Shown: positions 22,870-29,955 of the stretch, one piece after another
How the letters are laid out: the number at the start of each line of letters is the position of its first letter
How positions within the stretch are numbered: position 1 is the stretch's first letter
Assembly (NCBI RefSeq): GCF_051251125.1
Contig: NZ_JBPCZL010000008.1
DNA: 64,000 bases
Source of the DNA: Carnimonas bestiolae
GTDB taxonomy: Bacteria; Pseudomonadota; Gammaproteobacteria; Pseudomonadales; Halomonadaceae
Direction: 5' to 3' (one strand)
Made by a program: the position numbers and the translations under genes
The notes under the pieces: generated by a model
Databases searched by the model: none
The model's input: the letters and a program-made list of their open reading frames with translations, nothing else
What the model was told of the DNA's origin: nothing

Positions 22870-23232
22870 ATGAAGAAGACACTTCTACCCATCTCTGTTT
22901 TGGCAGCCTTTCTCGTGGCAGGTACTTTCGTGACAGGGGAGGCATTTGCTACCCCAACAAACGATAAATTCGTTATCGAACAACAATCAGATAAAGAAAC
23001 GTCCACGGGCATACACACCATTACTGTCACAGGGAAAAATACATCGTCACAATCACTTTCTAATGTGTTTGTGTCTTTCAACCTTTATGACAATTCTGGT
23101 ACGCAAGTGGGCGATGCAAAGGCGTTGGCAACAAATGTCGCTCCCGGAAGCAAAGTGGAAATGTCAGCTGATTATGTGGATACGGATAACAAGGTAACCA
23201 GTTACAAGATCGTTGACATAAATACCTATTAA
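22870..23232 (+). CDS. Exported FxLYD-domain protein
   Basis: A 120-residue protein. The ATG at 22870 has AGGAG eight bases upstream and begins a clear signal peptide, 'MKKTLLPISVLAAFLVAGTF', cut near 'EAFA-TP'. The mature part contains 'VFVSFNLYDNSGTQVGDA' and 'NVAPGSKVEM', the FxLYD beta-sandwich often found in small periplasmic or surface proteins. Function in the ICE is unknown. It is the only plus-strand gene between the recombinase and umuC, so it looks like an independent insertion. Confidence 0.75.
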   Translation: MKKTLLPISVLAAFLVAGTFVTGEAFATPTNDKFVIEQQSDKETSTGIHTITVTGKNTSSQSLSNVFVSFNLYDNSGTQVGDAKALATNVAPGSKVEMSADYVDTDNKVTSYKIVDINTY

Positions 23233-23261
23233 GCGCTTAGACCCTGCTATTGGCTTTGTTA

Positions 23262-24539
23262 TTACACATGCGCCAATGGCAGTTCGCACCAGCAAGTCGT
23301 GAAGCGTTTCGATAAGTGTTGTCGGCGCAAATGCCAGGGCGCCGTTTCTCGTTTGCCGCCGAATGATAATGTGTCACGCCCCATCTGGGCATTCAGCTTG
23401 TCGATGGTGTTGAGCAGCGCCTGACGGCGCTGCTTATCCTGGCTGTCTGTGTCATCAAATAGGTCTTTCGGGGCACTTCCGGTATCCACGGTGTCGAGCA
23501 TCATGACGCCCGCCTTGGCGTACCGGTAGCCGTCTTTCCATATACGATCAAACCCTTCTGTGGCAGCGGCCAGAATGGTTCGGGGATCATTGGAGGGTGA
23601 TACCAGTGGTATCACTATCGACGGATTATATTGAAGCTGGTCCATTCTATGGCGGTTGGTCTTCATGAAAACCAGGATGCCCTGGGCTTCACTGCCCTGC
23701 TTGCGTAGTTTTTCCGCGCCATGTTGAGCGTGCATCCGTATCGCCTCTTTCACGTCAAACCGGTTATCCGTCGCGCGCCCGAAGCTGCGGCTGGTCATGA
23801 TGTTCTGCTTTTTGGTCAGGCTTTCTGTTTCAATGCAGTCATGGCCACGCAATTCCCACACCAGTTTTTCCTGAACGACGCTGAATCGTGAGCGAATGTG
23901 CTTAGGGTCGGCCTGGCGTAATTGCCATGCCGTGGTAATACCCATGGCGGCAAGTCGGTCGCCCAGGCGGCGTGAAACGCCCCACACTTCATCGACCGGC
24001 AACTGTTCCAACAACTCTTGCATCGTGATTGAATCAGGATCGAGCCAACAGACGCCCGCACAAGCCGGATCTTTCTTGGCGCGGTGATTGGCAATCTTGG
24101 CCAGTGTTCTCGACGTGGATAGTCCTATGCTGACCGGAATGCCCGTATTGCGCTTCACTTCATAGCGCATCCGCTGGCAGTGCGTATCCAGATCATCGAG
24201 CGAAAAGCCGTCGAAGAACAAAAATGATTCGTCAATGGAGTACGTTTCAATAGCAGGGCATCGAGCACGCAGAGTCTCTGTTACGCGGCGGCTCATATCG
24301 CCGTAAAGCGCATAGTTTGAGCTGCACAGCGTTATTTTTTTGCGTACAGAGGGCGGAATCTGAAAGGCAGGCTGCCCCATGGGAATATCCAGGTCTTTCA
24401 GTTCCTGGCTGCGAGCGATGATGCAGCCGTCATTGTTGGAGAGAACACCGACCGGCTGGCCTTCCAATGATGGCGCAAATACCCGTTCGCAACTCACATA
24501 GAAGTTGTTGCAGTCACACAGCCCTATTACTGGTCTCAT
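23262..24539 (-). CDS. umuC: DNA polymerase V catalytic subunit UmuC (Y family)
   Basis: A 425-residue protein from ATG 24539, overlapping the umuD stop by ATGA. Motifs are 'GLCDCNNFYVSCERVF', 'VLSNNDGCIIARSQELK' and the catalytic 'YSIDESFLFF', where the D-E pair binds metal. Next come the helix-hairpin-helix thumb 'LPVDEVWGVSRRLGDRLAAMGI' and the C-terminal little-finger domain. With UmuD' it performs error-prone translesion synthesis. Length is normal for UmuC. ICE-borne copies (rumAB of SXT/R391) are known. Confidence 0.95.
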   Translation of the reverse strand: MRPVIGLCDCNNFYVSCERVFAPSLEGQPVGVLSNNDGCIIARSQELKDLDIPMGQPAFQIPPSVRKKITLCSSNYALYGDMSRRVTETLRARCPAIETYSIDESFLFFDGFSLDDLDTHCQRMRYEVKRNTGIPVSIGLSTSRTLAKIANHRAKKDPACAGVCWLDPDSITMQELLEQLPVDEVWGVSRRLGDRLAAMGITTAWQLRQADPKHIRSRFSVVQEKLVWELRGHDCIETESLTKKQNIMTSRSFGRATDNRFDVKEAIRMHAQHGAEKLRKQGSEAQGILVFMKTNRHRMDQLQYNPSIVIPLVSPSNDPRTILAAATEGFDRIWKDGYRYAKAGVMMLDTVDTGSAPKDLFDDTDSQDKQRRQALLNTIDKLNAQMGRDTLSFGGKRETAPWHLRRQHLSKRFTTCWCELPLAHV

Positions 24540-25012
24540 GACGTTTTGCTCTGTTTCAGGCAATGCACGTTGTGCGTTACAACGCCCCACACATGGCAAT
24601 CACGGCCTTTCAGCGGTATAGGGGGATACGCCTCATTGCCTGACACCAGGTACGGTAGAGTACCGATATATTCGTATTGCTTGACCGTTAGATCGCCATC
24701 GACAGCGGCAATAAGCACTGCGCCAGGGTGTGGTTCCAGGGAGCGATCCACGACCAGAATATCGCCGTCAAAAATCCCGTGGGCTTGCATGGAATCGCCC
24801 TTCGCGCGCACGTAAAACGTTGCGCTCGGATGGTGGACGATATGGCTCACCAGATCCAGTTCCATTTCCAGGTAGTCATCAGCAGGCGATGGGAAGCCTG
24901 CGCGGACTTCGCCAGCAGCTAGCGGGATGGCAGTTGAGGATTCTGTGGCAGCGCCCAGGACCGTGAGCGCTGTTTCGCCAGTCAAAGGACGGTTATCTGC
25001 GGCATTCTGCAT
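24536..25012 (-). CDS. umuD: UmuD, self-cleaving subunit of DNA polymerase V
   Basis: A 158-residue protein. I start at ATG 25012 because the LexA-like box and promoter lie directly upstream, and a longer form would read through them. The cleavage site is 'EVRAGFPSPADDY' (Ala-Gly). The Ser/Lys dyad is in 'VRAKGDSMQAHG' and 'AVDGDLTVKQYEY' (S24-peptidase fold). RecA-stimulated cleavage gives UmuD', which joins UmuC. Translational coupling by ATGA to umuC. Confidence 0.95.
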   Translation of the reverse strand: MQNAADNRPLTGETALTVLGAATESSTAIPLAAGEVRAGFPSPADDYLEMELDLVSHIVHHPSATFYVRAKGDSMQAHGIFDGDILVVDRSLEPHPGAVLIAAVDGDLTVKQYEYIGTLPYLVSGNEAYPPIPLKGRDCHVWGVVTHNVHCLKQSKTS

Positions 25013-25033
25013 AAGGGATACTCTCTTGGTTAA

Positions 25034-25050
25034 TGTGTATAAATATACAG
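25034..25050 (-). promoter_or_regulatory. LexA (SOS) box of umuDC
   Basis: Minus-strand CTGTATATTTATACACA matches CTG-N10-CAG except for the last base of the second half-site. It lies 22 bp before the umuD ATG. Confidence 0.8.
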
Positions 25051-25110
25051 CATTAAGAGAGGCGCAGGAATGCAGTTGCACCCTTTGGCATGGCAACATG
25101 CCGGGGTGAA

Positions 25111-25131
25111 GGTGATGCCAGTGGCATCACC
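25111..25131. promoter_or_regulatory. Solitary ICE palindrome (GATGCC-AGT-GGCATC type)
   Basis: Perfect 9-bp arms around a central AGT, in the divergent region between umuD and the MT-A70 gene. It shares the core GWTRCCAGTGGYAWC with the sites at 46235, 47020 and the array at 63798. Nothing else is coded between 25013 and 25408 except the SOS box and the AGATCT pair. Confidence 0.75.
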
Positions 25132-25372
25132 TGACCATTTCCCTTTAGGACCGAGCCGAAGGCGAGGGACTCACCCTTTGGGGTTCCCCACTTCTAACCG
25201 GGTAAGCCCCTTCCCCTTCTTGTCCATTCCCCTTCAAGCCCTTTTCCCTTTGCGGGTAGCCATTTGCGGTTCCTCGCGAGACAGTAGGCTAATGCCCATC
25301 GGCTACGCCCTTCCCTGGATGTGGCAAAGACTGATAAAAAGGCTTGTGTTTTTTCTGAGATAACATAAAATT

Positions 25373-25390
25373 AGATCTTTAAGTAGATCT
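25373..25390 (+). promoter_or_regulatory. Two AGATCT sites before the MT-A70 methyltransferase
   Basis: AGATCT at 25373-25378 and again at 25385-25390, start to start 12 bp, within a short direct repeat (TAGATCTTT). They end 18 bp before the gene's ATG. The partner endonuclease is of the BglII/BstYI family, whose founding members cut AGATCT and RGATCY. Confidence 0.7.
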
Positions 25391-25408
25391 TTTGTGGGGA
25401 ATGGCAAC

Positions 25409-26272
25409 ATGGAAAAAGAAAAAATCATTGAGCCAAGCCAGCCAGCACCGCTCCCGACTGTTGTAGGCGGGTTCTCCACTGTTCTTGCCGACCCTCCTTG
25501 GCAGTTCACCAATCGAACCGGAAAAGTTGCACCAGAACACAAACGGTTGGGACGTTACTCAACCATGGGATTGAAAGACATTATGGCATTGGATGTAGCA
25601 AACACCTTGGCACCCAATGCCCATTTATATCTATGGGTACCTAATGCCTTGTTACCCGATGGACTGGAAGTAATGAAGGCGTGGGGATTCCGGTATATCA
25701 GCAATATCATCTGGGCCAAGCGCCGCAAGGATGGAGGGCCGGACGGCAGAGGAGTAGGATTTTACTTCCGCAATGTTACCGAGATTCTGCTTTTCGGCGT
25801 ACGTGGCTCTATGAGGACGCTCGCCCCAGCGCGCTCGCAGGTCAACATGATCGAGACTCGCAAGAGAGAGCATTCTCGCAAGCCAGATGAGCAATATGAC
25901 TTGATTGAGACGTGCTCGCCTGGGCCATACCTTGAACTGTTTGCGCGCTATCCTCGGGCAGGATGGACGGTATGGGGGGATGAATCGGCGGAAGATGTTA
26001 CACCCCGCGGACTAATTTATAAGGGCTACGAAGGGGGCGAGATCATGCCGCCTTTGCAGCCCAACGAACGTATTTCGAATGAACATCACCGCAAGCTTGG
26101 TGAACAGTTGAAGTCGCGATATCTGGCCGGTCAAAGCGTTCGTGAATTGGCAAGCGAAACCGGGTACTCCATTCAACGCATCAGAGTGTTGCTGGCAGAT
26201 GCCAATACGCCGATGCGTCCAAGAGGTAGGGAAGCGGGCAAGAAGGAAAGCCAGGTAGCTTTGGATATTTAA
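25409..26272 (+). CDS. MT-A70-family DNA adenine methyltransferase
   Basis: A 287-residue protein. I prefer ATG 25409. A GTG five codons earlier is open but overlaps the GGGGA ribosome site. The catalytic 'VLADPPWQF' (DPPW motif of MT-A70) is at residues ~24-32, followed by 'NAHLYLWVPNALLPDGLEVM' and 'WGFRYISNIIWAKRR', typical of the phage and R-M members that make N6-methyladenine. The C-terminus (residues ~215-280) has a helix-turn-helix-like segment, 'RYLAGQSVRELASETGYS', which may bind DNA. The convergent endonuclease gene overlaps its stop by 4 bp, so it should be the modification half of an R-M pair. Confidence 0.9.
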   Translation: MEKEKIIEPSQPAPLPTVVGGFSTVLADPPWQFTNRTGKVAPEHKRLGRYSTMGLKDIMALDVANTLAPNAHLYLWVPNALLPDGLEVMKAWGFRYISNIIWAKRRKDGGPDGRGVGFYFRNVTEILLFGVRGSMRTLAPARSQVNMIETRKREHSRKPDEQYDLIETCSPGPYLELFARYPRAGWTVWGDESAEDVTPRGLIYKGYEGGEIMPPLQPNERISNEHHRKLGEQLKSRYLAGQSVRELASETGYSIQRIRVLLADANTPMRPRGREAGKKESQVALDI

Positions 26273-26979
26273 TCGTCATTCGTATACGGCTCGCCGTTCC
26301 ACGTTTCGCGTGAAGCGGCGATCACCAATAGTGGACATGTGCCCATAACGCCACGCCTCACCCTCAATGCAGCTTTCTCCAGATTAGTTGTAGTGGAAGT
26401 GTTCAGATCAATAGGCAGCTTCGGGGAGCGCTCATGTTCCTCCAACGTTTCCTGATGGGTTGACCACAACTCTTCAGCCAGCGCTTTAAGGGCCACTCGA
26501 TCCTGGGTAATGATCACCGCTGCTGATATTACGCCCGCTTCATGCCAGGAGCGGTAAGCCGACAAGTCTCTATCCAGATTGCCATCCTTGGCATTCCATT
26601 CAACGTCAAGGGCTACTCGGTGCTTGAAGTTATCTACCAGATACCCTTCCTGGTAAACTTCTTCAAGTCGTTCGATCTCCTTCCCGCCCTTAGTCATCAG
26701 TATGCCCTGTGTGGCCAGATCAACACGTATCTCCTGCCAGCCTCGTTCGGAGAACATCCCGTCTATGGTTTTTGCTATATCACCGCGATTGCCACCCTTC
26801 TTGAGCCATTGTTTCGGGTCGAGTGAAAAGGTGCGAAGGACATCCACAATGTCATTCCACTCATTGGGGCAAACATGGCGCAACACCGCTGCTGCTGAAC
26901 TGGTCTCTATAAATTTCCAGCGGTTTCTAACCTCGCTATCGAGAACAAGTGGGTCATTGTATGTGTAGGTGTCAAACAT
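26269..26979 (-). CDS. BglII/BstYI-family type II restriction endonuclease
   Basis: A 236-residue protein from ATG 26979. The catalytic segment 'VALDVEWNAKDGNLDRDLSA' (D..E...K arrangement) and the following 'YRSWHEAGVISAAVIITQ' match the BglII/BstYI fold, and the length is usual. It should cut a GATC-centred site such as AGATCT or RGATCY (family knowledge). The gene is convergent with the methyltransferase and their stop codons overlap at 26269-26272. This is a compact arrangement that could let antisense transcription temper nuclease expression (inference). Confidence 0.85.
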   Translation of the reverse strand: MFDTYTYNDPLVLDSEVRNRWKFIETSSAAAVLRHVCPNEWNDIVDVLRTFSLDPKQWLKKGGNRGDIAKTIDGMFSERGWQEIRVDLATQGILMTKGGKEIERLEEVYQEGYLVDNFKHRVALDVEWNAKDGNLDRDLSAYRSWHEAGVISAAVIITQDRVALKALAEELWSTHQETLEEHERSPKLPIDLNTSTTTNLEKAALRVRRGVMGTCPLLVIAASRETWNGEPYTNDD

Positions 26980-27269
26980 GGGCTCTCGAACCTTCTTATG
27001 CCAGGAAAGGTATATATCATGCCTCATGCGCGGAGTAGGAGAAAAGGAGCATGGCCAAACCACAACCACTGGTTCCGCATTGAAGCTGCTGGATCTGATA
27101 AACAGAAAGGCTTATCAGCTATTTCTTGAGATTGGGCCAGGGTATGGCCACGTTGGTAGATGACTGAGATGTTAAAGCTTTAACTAGGCCACCATGCCAC
27201 TTTTCTTTAAGCCCAGAAGGAACTTCAGTACCGCTGCCAGCATATACGCTTACAGCGTACACTGGTAAA

Positions 27270-27534
27270 ATGAACAAAAAAATTGTGTTCGACCCATTGA
27301 AGAATCAGGCCAATATCGAGAAGCATGGCGTTCCTCTCAGCCTGGCCAAAGTAATGCCGTAGCCCTCTTTGAAGACACGCGGCATGACTACAAGGAAGTT
27401 CGCAATATCACGTTTGGCTATGTGGTGAAACAGCGACTTTATGTAGCCGTCTGGCACGAGCGAAATGGCGTTATTCGATCAATTAGCGTACGCAAGGCTA
27501 AGAAATGGGAGGTAAACCGCTATGGCACACAGTG
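27270..27534 (+). pseudogene. brnT: BrnT-family toxin, frameshifted
   Basis: It starts at ATG 27270 with 'MNKKIVFDPLKNQANIEKHG' (BrnT/DUF497 signature) and stops at 27358. A frame shift of one deleted base near 27345-27357 restores 'AVALFEDTRHDYKEVRNITF' and 'RLYVAVWHERNGVIRSISVR' up to TGA at 27532-27534. BrnT is a RelE-like ribonuclease toxin, and the two parts together give a complete length. The XRE antitoxin gene overlaps the end in the usual toxin-antitoxin order. The toxin is probably inactive unless the shift is a sequencing error. Confidence 0.85.
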
Positions 27535-27812
27535 ATGAGATTCAGGACTTCGATGATGTCGATGACTGGACAGCGATTGAAGATCAGGGACGACTCAAGG
27601 CAGCAACCCACGGCACAATGCTTAGAGTTTCTCGCAACCGCCTTGAGCTATCGCAAAAAGACATGGCTAAGTTGTTGCGTATTTCTATAGCGACTTACCG
27701 GAACTGGGAGCAACATCGCACTGAGCCGGATAACGCTGCCAAGACGCTGGTGGAACTGCTTTATCACCACACACGAGAAATGGGGCAATTTCTGCGTGAT
27801 CGAGCAGCATAG
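27522..27812 (+). CDS. XRE-type helix-turn-helix antitoxin
   Basis: A 96-residue protein. Residues ~30-85 form a cro/C1-type helix-turn-helix: 'GTMLRVSRNRLELSQKDMAK', then 'LLRISIATYRNWEQHR'. It follows and overlaps the BrnT reading frame by 13 bp. Classical BrnA antitoxins are ribbon-helix-helix proteins, so this is the alternative arrangement of a DUF497 toxin with an XRE partner. The antitoxin should repress the operon. It stays intact while the toxin is broken. Confidence 0.8.
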   Translation: MAHSDEIQDFDDVDDWTAIEDQGRLKAATHGTMLRVSRNRLELSQKDMAKLLRISIATYRNWEQHRTEPDNAAKTLVELLYHHTREMGQFLRDRAA

Positions 27813-27820
27813 GACTATTT

Positions 27821-28174
27821 ATGACAAAAAACTCGATAGAAGAAAACAAGCTAAATGCCGGTGATACGGGCGACAAGTGGGGCTACTTCGATGCACACCG
27901 AGGTGTAGGTGGCCGATGCTCCGTCCCACCTGATTCACTTCAATGGCGTGAGATTTCTCGGGCCTTATCCAGCCGACAGCAAAGAGAAATAGCCATGAAA
28001 GAATCATGCCGAACAGAGCCGTTTTTCATCTCCGAAGAGACTGAAGCTGAGCTTCTCGCGGCAAGATATGTGTTCGAACCGCCCAGTCATGCCAGAACAG
28101 CCAGCCTGCCAGAAGTCCTTATGAGTCTCACAGATGGTGCTCTAGCTGCTTGGGCCCAAGGGGATGTCGAGTAG
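27821..28174 (+). CDS. Hypothetical protein
   Basis: A 117-residue acidic, soluble protein that starts 9 bp after the antitoxin stop and ends ~50 bp before the Gabija genes. There is an AGGA ribosome-like site before ATG 27821. A possible nucleotide- or DNA-interacting helix 'SLQWREISRALSSRQQREI' is visible, but no family is recognised. From position it could be part of the toxin-antitoxin unit or an accessory gene of the defence pair downstream. Confidence 0.5.
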   Translation: MTKNSIEENKLNAGDTGDKWGYFDAHRGVGGRCSVPPDSLQWREISRALSSRQQREIAMKESCRTEPFFISEETEAELLAARYVFEPPSHARTASLPEVLMSLTDGALAAWAQGDVE

Positions 28175-28224
28175 AGAAGTTATGCGCCAAAAGCATGTTA
28201 CAAAAGCGATCGCAGGTGCACTCC

Positions 28225-29955
28225 ATGGTAAGAATTAGAAAAATCGAGATAGCTAACTTTCGCGGCATCCAGAAAATGGTCTGGTGTCCCGCACCAGGTA
28301 TCAATTGCCTTATAGGTCCTGGTGATAGTGGTAAGTCTACTGTGCTGGACGCGATTGATCTCTGCCTGGGGGCCAGACGAAATGTTCAGTTCTCGGATAC
28401 CGACTTTTTTGGCCTGGACCTCACGACCTCGATTAGCATCACGTTGACGCTTGGTGATCTTGATGCCTCGATGAGAACGCTTGAGAGCTTCGGTTCATTC
28501 CTGCGCGGATACTGCGCTGACACTGGCATCGTCGAAGATGAGCCTTCTGCTAATACTGAAGTTGTACTCTGCCTGAATCTGACGGTTGCTAGTGACCTGG
28601 AACCCTCGTGGACTCTCATTTCCGACCGCGCCGCACAGCAAGGCATTGTTAAAACACTCGCCTGGAAAGATCGCCTGACCCTCGCACCCACCCGCATCGG
28701 AGCGCTGGCAGACTTTAACTTGGGTTGGCAGCGTAGCTCCGTACTGAACCGCATCTCGGAGGAACGAGCTGATGCTGCGTCGGCCCTGCTCAAAGCGGCC
28801 AGGGATGCACGCAGTGCCTTTGGAGACCAGGCAGAACAACAATTGGGAGAAGCTTTAGAGATCGTTACCGTCACTGCCAAGGAGTTGGGCGTTAACATCG
28901 GTACCAAGGCCAAGGCACTGTTAGATTCTCGCTCAGTGTCATTCGGTAGCGGCACCATCTCCCTACACAATGAAACCGGTATTCCACTTCGGAGTTCGGG
29001 CGTTGGCTCCACGCGCCTGCTCGTCGCCGGCCTGCAGCGCAAGGCGGCTGACAAAGCATCAATCGTTCTCTCGGACGAGTTAGAGTACGGCCTAGAGCCA
29101 CACCGCATCACTCGTTTCCTAGGTTCTCTCGGTGCTAAGGAAGCTGACCCGTTACAGGTGTTTCTTACTACGCATTCACCCGTCGCGCTGAGAGAGTTGT
29201 CGGGCAATCAGCTCTTCGTTCTACGCCGTGGTGAAAACGGTCATGAGGCACGGCCGGTCGGCACAGATGACGGCATGCAAAGCACTATCCGTCTCTATCC
29301 CGAGGCTTTCTTAGCCGTTTCAGTGATAGTGTGTGAGGGAGCCAGCGAGATCGGCTTGCTGCGCGGCCTAGACCTCTCCAGACTCGACAAGGGAAGCACG
29401 TCCCTGGGCGCATTGGGCGTCGCCCTCGTCGATTGCGGCGGCGGGGGGCCAGATCGTCCATATGCCCGTGCAGCGGTCTTCCAGTCCTTGGGCTATCGCG
29501 TAATGGTGGTGCGTGATGATGACAAGAGCCCCACCGCAGCCATCGAACAGGCATTTATCCAGAAAGGTGGTGCCGTTGTCGCCTACCGCGCGGGCCGAGC
29601 ACTGGAAGATGAACTGTTTGGCAGTCTTACGCCGGCTGCCTGCCAAAGGTTGATTGGTTACGCGAACGAATTGCACGGCGATCTGATCATCGAACACCTG
29701 CAAACCGTCTCGAACAACACACTTACCTTCCAACATGTCTGGGATGAGATTCAGAACACTGGCGATTTGTCGGCCGAGAGGAGAGCCACCATTGGTCAGG
29801 CAGCACGTATTCGCAAGTCAGGCTGGTTCAAGTCCATCTCCTGGATGGAAGATGTGGCGAGAACCATCGTCGCGCCGGATCTACATCTTTGTGATCCCGG
29901 TTTCCGCACATTGGTAAACCGGGTATTCGAATGGGCTGATCATGGAACTCGTTGA
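28225..29955 (+). CDS. gajA: Gabija-like protein GajA (OLD-family ATPase-TOPRIM nuclease)
   Basis: A 576-residue protein from ATG 28225 (AGGTG site). The N-terminal ABC-type ATPase begins 'MVRIRKIEIANFRGIQKMVW', with Walker A 'CLIGPGDSGKSTVLDAID'. The signature/Walker B region 'IVLSDELEYGLEPHRI' and the His switch 'QVFLTTHSPVAL' follow. From residue ~375 a TOPRIM domain is seen with 'VSVIVCEGASEIGLLRGLDL' (catalytic Glu) and 'YRVMVVRDDDKSPTAAI' (DxD). Class 2 OLD proteins encoded before a UvrD-like helicase form Gabija, in which GajA nicks phage DNA when nucleotides fall. The 14-bp overlap with the helicase gene supports the pair. Confidence 0.85.
   Translation: MVRIRKIEIANFRGIQKMVWCPAPGINCLIGPGDSGKSTVLDAIDLCLGARRNVQFSDTDFFGLDLTTSISITLTLGDLDASMRTLESFGSFLRGYCADTGIVEDEPSANTEVVLCLNLTVASDLEPSWTLISDRAAQQGIVKTLAWKDRLTLAPTRIGALADFNLGWQRSSVLNRISEERADAASALLKAARDARSAFGDQAEQQLGEALEIVTVTAKELGVNIGTKAKALLDSRSVSFGSGTISLHNETGIPLRSSGVGSTRLLVAGLQRKAADKASIVLSDELEYGLEPHRITRFLGSLGAKEADPLQVFLTTHSPVALRELSGNQLFVLRRGENGHEARPVGTDDGMQSTIRLYPEAFLAVSVIVCEGASEIGLLRGLDLSRLDKGSTSLGALGVALVDCGGGGPDRPYARAAVFQSLGYRVMVVRDDDKSPTAAIEQAFIQKGGAVVAYRAGRALEDELFGSLTPAACQRLIGYANELHGDLIIEHLQTVSNNTLTFQHVWDEIQNTGDLSAERRATIGQAARIRKSGWFKSISWMEDVARTIVAPDLHLCDPGFRTLVNRVFEWADHGTR

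Noticed and set aside
25013..25099. N-terminal extension of UmuD by 29 codons
   Set aside because: The extension would run through the LexA box and promoter, and known UmuD proteins begin near the chosen ATG.
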